A stretch of DNA of 64,000 nt from Neurospora tetrasperma FGSC 2508 (Eukaryota; Ascomycota; Sordariomycetes; Sordariales; Sordariaceae): positions 2,257,833 to 2,321,832 of the forward strand of contig NW_009799103.1 of assembly GCF_000213175.1 (NCBI RefSeq). Direction: 5' to 3'. Positions within the stretch are counted from its first letter, which is position 1. Each line of letters opens with the position of its first letter. Shown here piece by piece: positions 60,232-64,000 of this stretch. Position numbers and translations under genes: made by a program. Under the pieces are notes generated by a model. That model made no database searches. It was not told the DNA's origin and saw only the letters and a list, made by a program, of their open reading frames with translations.

Positions 60232-62690
60232 AAGAGAGAGAGACGAAATCAGAAGTATGAAGCTGGACGTCGGCTACGCAGTAGTGTATATACAGTAGGC
60301 CAGCAGTGAAGCAATCCACGTACAGCTGTAGTTATTCCCACGCTCTCGAGCTGTATCTCAATCCACTTGTGATTTGGTGCGCAAGCTACGACCTGTTTGG
60401 TATCGATCAACATCCAGTGCAACATTCACTTGGATAGGGCAACTTGGCTCAAGCGACTGTGCGCAATCCTAAGCGGCCTGTGTGGAACCCGTCTGACCAA
60501 TAGCAGAGTTATTGGGCCGCCTGAAGGATTTAGGGTTAGGCGTTAGTATATAAGGTAGAGGTAGGTAAAAAAACAAGGTCAGTTCTAGAGATTGTAGGGG
60601 GCTGGCAGGAGGCTCCCGCGTGATGATACATCCTCTTGCGTTCGAAAGTATATCTATCAAGACGTCTCGGGAATGTAGTTGGGTGATGGTATTTAGCAAA
60701 CTCGACACCGACAGTACGCGCGCGAGAAAGGTGCCAAGCTTTAGGGTCTTGGCTATCAGAGCCAGTGACTGTAGTGTACATACATGGCTCACAGGCCGTT
60801 TTTGGAGTAGTACACTACCCAGTCGTTTTATGTACGTAAGGTCAAGAGGCAGCATTCAGGAAAACGGATCCGGGCTACCGTGAAAACCTCTACCTCCGGG
60901 TATACTGCAAAGCATCAGGAGTTCCTGTGCCGCGCCCACCCAAGTATATATGTGTATGGTTGGGCATGACAGTGTTGGTCTTGGTCCTCAAAGGGCGTAA
61001 ATACTGACGATAGTTTGGCTCGAGATATTGTACTCCATATCCGTACAACCGAGAAAAGAGAACAATCATATCTTGCCATGGAATCTACCTTTGCCCGTCC
61101 CTCAACAAACCCCAGTCTATCTGATCCAGGTCATCAAAGAGACTCGTAATTCCGCCGTTGCGGTTCCGTTTCACGCTGAGGCCTGGCCGATCGGCAACAG
61201 CTCGGGCGCCAACTGCGGACCGGAAATTGGGCACGGAATGCAGGTGTAGCTAGGGCCAGCTGGCTGCCGAGCACAGACAGTCCGCATCCAGAATTGATAC
61301 TGGGATCCGGAGCATTTCGTCAGCCTCCGCGCCCTCCAGATTCTTATAACTGGCCATATCCGCGACTCCTATTTCTATTGTTCACCCGCTACCTTGTCTT
61401 GGCCCTGGTGTTCTTTTTATCTTTTTCTTTTTTGCTTCAAGGATACTCCTTCCCGATTCCTATCCTAAGCTCTCTTTCACAAGTCATTTATTGTGCAACC
61501 CGAGAGTGTCAGGTCGGGTCTTCCACGTTGTTGCGGCAGTCCGATGATGATGAAGAGAAATGTAACCTGTCACGGATAAAGATGACTCGAATATTTATCT
61601 TCAGACTACAGGGGCGATTGTCCTGGCCTGAATCTGTACGTCATAGAATTTACAATTCTCAAGCAGCCGGGGTAGAGCAAGACAGCATTCGGCTGTCATG
61701 TCACTGACTGAGATATCTACCAAGACACATAGTTTATACACGTAAGTCTTAGGTTGGTGCTCGGTCACCTAACTTCTTAATCCACCGTTGATAGCCCTAT
61801 GCAATGTAATACTAGGTAGTCTGTTAGTTTGATTTTTCAGCCATAGCTTGAAACCTCTTTGAACCTCTAACATAAGAAAGTAGCCTTCATCTGTAACTAT
61901 GATCAGAATAGCAAAGGTAGAAAGTACTGTAGAAACATTTTACACTTTTCTGTATCTGTTTGTACGGCTTTTAAAGATATAGTGGTAGTCTCTATTGGTC
62001 ATGGCCCAGCGCACTGGCCACTGGGCAATGGGGGTGGCGGACACAGGGCACCAATTAAGCAAGCTGAGTATCGAATCTTGAACTTGACATGGATGGTAAA
62101 CAACTCCGTCCCGTCTCGTTCTCTTCCCTTCCATCACGCTGTTGGCCTGGACATTGGATCGAACTGATCCCTTGCCTACCAACAACCAAATTCCTCACTT
62201 CCCGCTTCTTTCGGCGCAGCCTCCCTGATAGACTGATGCAAGACCTTTCACTTTTGGGGGGAAAGTAAAGGCCCAAGTCTATCAGTTTGACATCAGCTCT
62301 CCGATCTATCCATTGCAAACGACATAGCTTCGCGGCAGCCACGAGAGGGCACCACCGATCATCTCGCACCTCGCGCTCGACCCTTCGACGTCCGCCAGGC
62401 ACTCCCTTACCAAGCTCCCGCCGGATCCTCCACTGAGGCCGTTTACTAAGACCACTGGCAGCCCGATTGGTGCGGTTGCGTTGCACAGCTCCTGCCTGCA
62501 TCTTCCATGTGTCCGTGTTAAGCTGCCCTGCCATTGCGTTGAGCTAGGCGCCAGTCAGTCCTCCCTCACCAGGGACCACTGACCATCATCCCCAGACCTG
62601 CAATCTCTTTGTAAAGTCCCACCTGCAATTGCTCGCCAAACAAACACTGCAGCGTCACTTCTCCGCGAGAGACGGCACTCCGCATCGTGC

Positions 62691-63969
62691 ATGGCCATTT
62701 CCGATTCGAGGACCATGTCGTCGCCGTCGAAGAAACAGCATGAGATAGAGGTCGTGGCCGATAGGGTGCTCAAGAGGGTTGAAATCAGTAGGGTATGTCG
62801 TCGTCCAACTTCTTCCGCTCTTCCATCCTTGCTTTCCACCGCATGACAAGCTCCAAGCAGGCTAGTTGGTAACCGTTCTTTCCCGTCAGATGGTCAGAAG
62901 ACTTCAGAACCGCCTTGCCCTAGCTCAGTTCAAGACAAAACATGGCCTCGAAGACCTTACCCTCGACAGTATCGAGCCCAGATTCGAAAAGGAGCTGCGT
63001 CGAAGCAGGCTCCTCGATGGTGATATCTTGTCCGACTCCTCCTCCAGCGCTTCCGATCTTCCATATCCTACGCGAGCCCTGATGAGCTCACCACTTAAGG
63101 CTCCCGTCTTCTCTGATGCCATCGGATCCAGCAACGGCAGCTCGGGTCATCGCAAGCGCTCGTATCTGGCATCCTTCGAGTACGACCCAAACATGTCGAG
63201 TCCGAGCAAGAGGTTCCGCCAGTCACCCACCGCTCACCGTTCTTTCACGTATGGCAGCCACTCATCGTGGAAAGACCACCACGACTTGACTCAGTCATCG
63301 CCCATGAAACCCCAGCGACAACGGCATTTTACTACCTCAACGGGCCCCAACGTGGCCTTGTTTGATACCTCGAGACAAATGACCAATGTTCTGGCCTCGC
63401 CTGGCTACGGTGCCAATCCCTCGGACGATGAAGACGATCCCCCCGTACACTCGTTTGCACGCTCTCACGTGCGGGTATCGCCGCCAAGGACGCCGCCGAT
63501 GCGCACTCGCAATGTTCTCGGCGGAAGAAAGAAGGAAAACAAACCACCCTTGCCCACCATTCGAAGGCCTCTGGGGACCAATATGTCGATGGGAGGCCAG
63601 CAAACCCGAGAAAAGACAAACGAGGAGGGTGCGGATTTGCTTCTATATCTGGCAGCCTCGCCATCTCCTGCCCGTCCGACCAAGAGACGATTCGACAGTA
63701 ACAATCATGTTACCCACAACCACCACTTCCTGATGGAGCCGCCATCGACCCCACCACCCAAGCACTTGGGCCTTCTGAGCAGCAACAGGTTGGCGTTGCC
63801 CTCGTCCATGATGACCACACCTGGGGGCGGAAATCCGTTCCCCAATACTCCTGGCCTTGGCTTCGACTTTTCTGATTTCGTTCACATGACGCCTAGTCCG
63901 GCGCAGAAGCCTTGGAAGACGCCGCTCAGCGTTTCACGGAGGCATCTCACGTTTGATGAACAGTCTTGA
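62691..63969 (+). CDS. WHI5: Whi5/Nrm1-type G1/S transcriptional repressor
   Basis: Small, mostly disordered protein of the Whi5/Nrm1 family, which binds SBF/MBF-type factors to restrain G1/S transcription until phosphorylated by CDK. Exons are 62691-62792 and 62890-63969, phase 0, giving 393 residues. A second ATG at 62715 would shorten it by eight. The GTB-like motif RRLQNRLALAQFKTKHGLED follows the exon junction (residues about 35-60). The rest is Ser/Pro-rich with many SP and TP sites suited to CDK (SPSKRFRQSP, VSPPRTPPMRT, SPAQKPWKTP) and a basic KRR segment. Family membership rests on the short motif and composition, so it is moderately confident. The T-run at 63980-63997 lies 11 bp past the stop. 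Confidence 0.72.
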
Positions 63970-63979
63970 TGTTTACGAA

Positions 63980-63997
63980 TTTTTTTTTTTTTTTTTT
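63980..63997. repeat. Poly(T) run of 18 at the window end
   Basis: Eighteen T just downstream of the whi5 stop codon, in the expected 3' UTR. Confidence 0.9.
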
Positions 63998-64000
63998 GGT

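Larger units (their letters stand above)
57730..62690. other. Five-kilobase divergent intergenic region between skn7 and whi5
   Basis: The longest gene-poor stretch in the window, shared by two divergent regulators. It contains a candidate small secreted-peptide frame (59498-59731), a 17-G run (60215-60231) and scattered TAGTGTA motifs near 60290 and 60770. A TTTAGGGTTAGG telomere-like dimer lies near 60529. A T/C-rich segment at 61330-61500 looks like an untranslated leader. No conserved multi-exon gene is visible on either strand. Confidence 0.5.

Noticed and set aside
60526-60545. Telomere-like TTTAGGGTTAGG
   Set aside because: Only two units, surrounded by ordinary genes. Too short to indicate a telomere or fusion point.
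61294-61707. 137-codon frame with a hydrophobic segment
   Set aside because: It does not begin with ATG. The hydrophobic stretch simply reflects a T/C-rich tract.

Overview
The window reads as nuclear DNA of a filamentous ascomycete (Pezizomycotina). Short GT-AG introns carry CTAAC or CTGAC branch sites, intergenic spaces are long, and the gene set is typical of the group. Protein similarity remembered from known families suggests a Sordariomycete, possibly Hypocreales; this is inference, since no search was run. There are 17 protein-coding genes I can support. Nearly all are conserved housekeeping or signalling genes. I see no secondary-metabolite cluster, CRISPR array, rRNA or convincing tRNA, and no virus-like or LTR element.

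Layout. 1-9 kb: cystathionine gamma-synthase (minus, cut by the window edge), a glyoxalase-fold (VOC) protein with a long disordered tail (minus), and the rRNA methyltransferase Nep1/Emg1 (minus). 13-20 kb: an Slm1-type F-BAR/PH protein and an ER-lumen TPR/J-domain protein (both plus). 21-27 kb: mitochondrial iron carrier Mrs3/4 and autophagy scramblase Atg9 (both minus). 29-35.5 kb: Golgi tether Cog6 and an MIT/AAA ATPase (both plus). 36-42 kb: mitoribosomal protein S17, Ldb17/SPIN90 and Naa30 (all minus). 43-48.6 kb: phospholipid:diacylglycerol acyltransferase Lro1 and an M66-like metalloprotease with a jacalin domain (both plus). 49.5-57.7 kb: eIF2B-epsilon and the response regulator Skn7 (both minus). 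62.7-64 kb: a Whi5/Nrm1-type repressor (plus).

The genes do not form an obvious pathway cluster. Loose themes are membrane traffic and lipid signalling (Slm1, Atg9, Cog6, Lro1, Ldb17), ribosome and translation (Emg1, Mrps17, eIF2B-epsilon, Naa30) and mitochondria (Mrs3/4, Mrps17). Most multi-exon models were built by hand and close in phase.

The non-genic DNA holds the less ordinary signals: two related TA-flanked miniature inverted-repeat elements upstream of the J-domain gene, a near-perfect 95-bp inverted repeat with nested hairpins, a 10-bp perfect stem-loop just past the atg9 stop codon, a dispersed TAGGTAGG / TACCTACC-type motif, and several long homopolymers. In the genes, notable points are a 17-nt and a 23-nt microexon, a 99-nt stop-free intron of length 3n in the AAA ATPase, and a 615-nt first intron in emg1 that offers an in-frame alternative N-terminus. 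I did not find a convincing, wholly new biological system.
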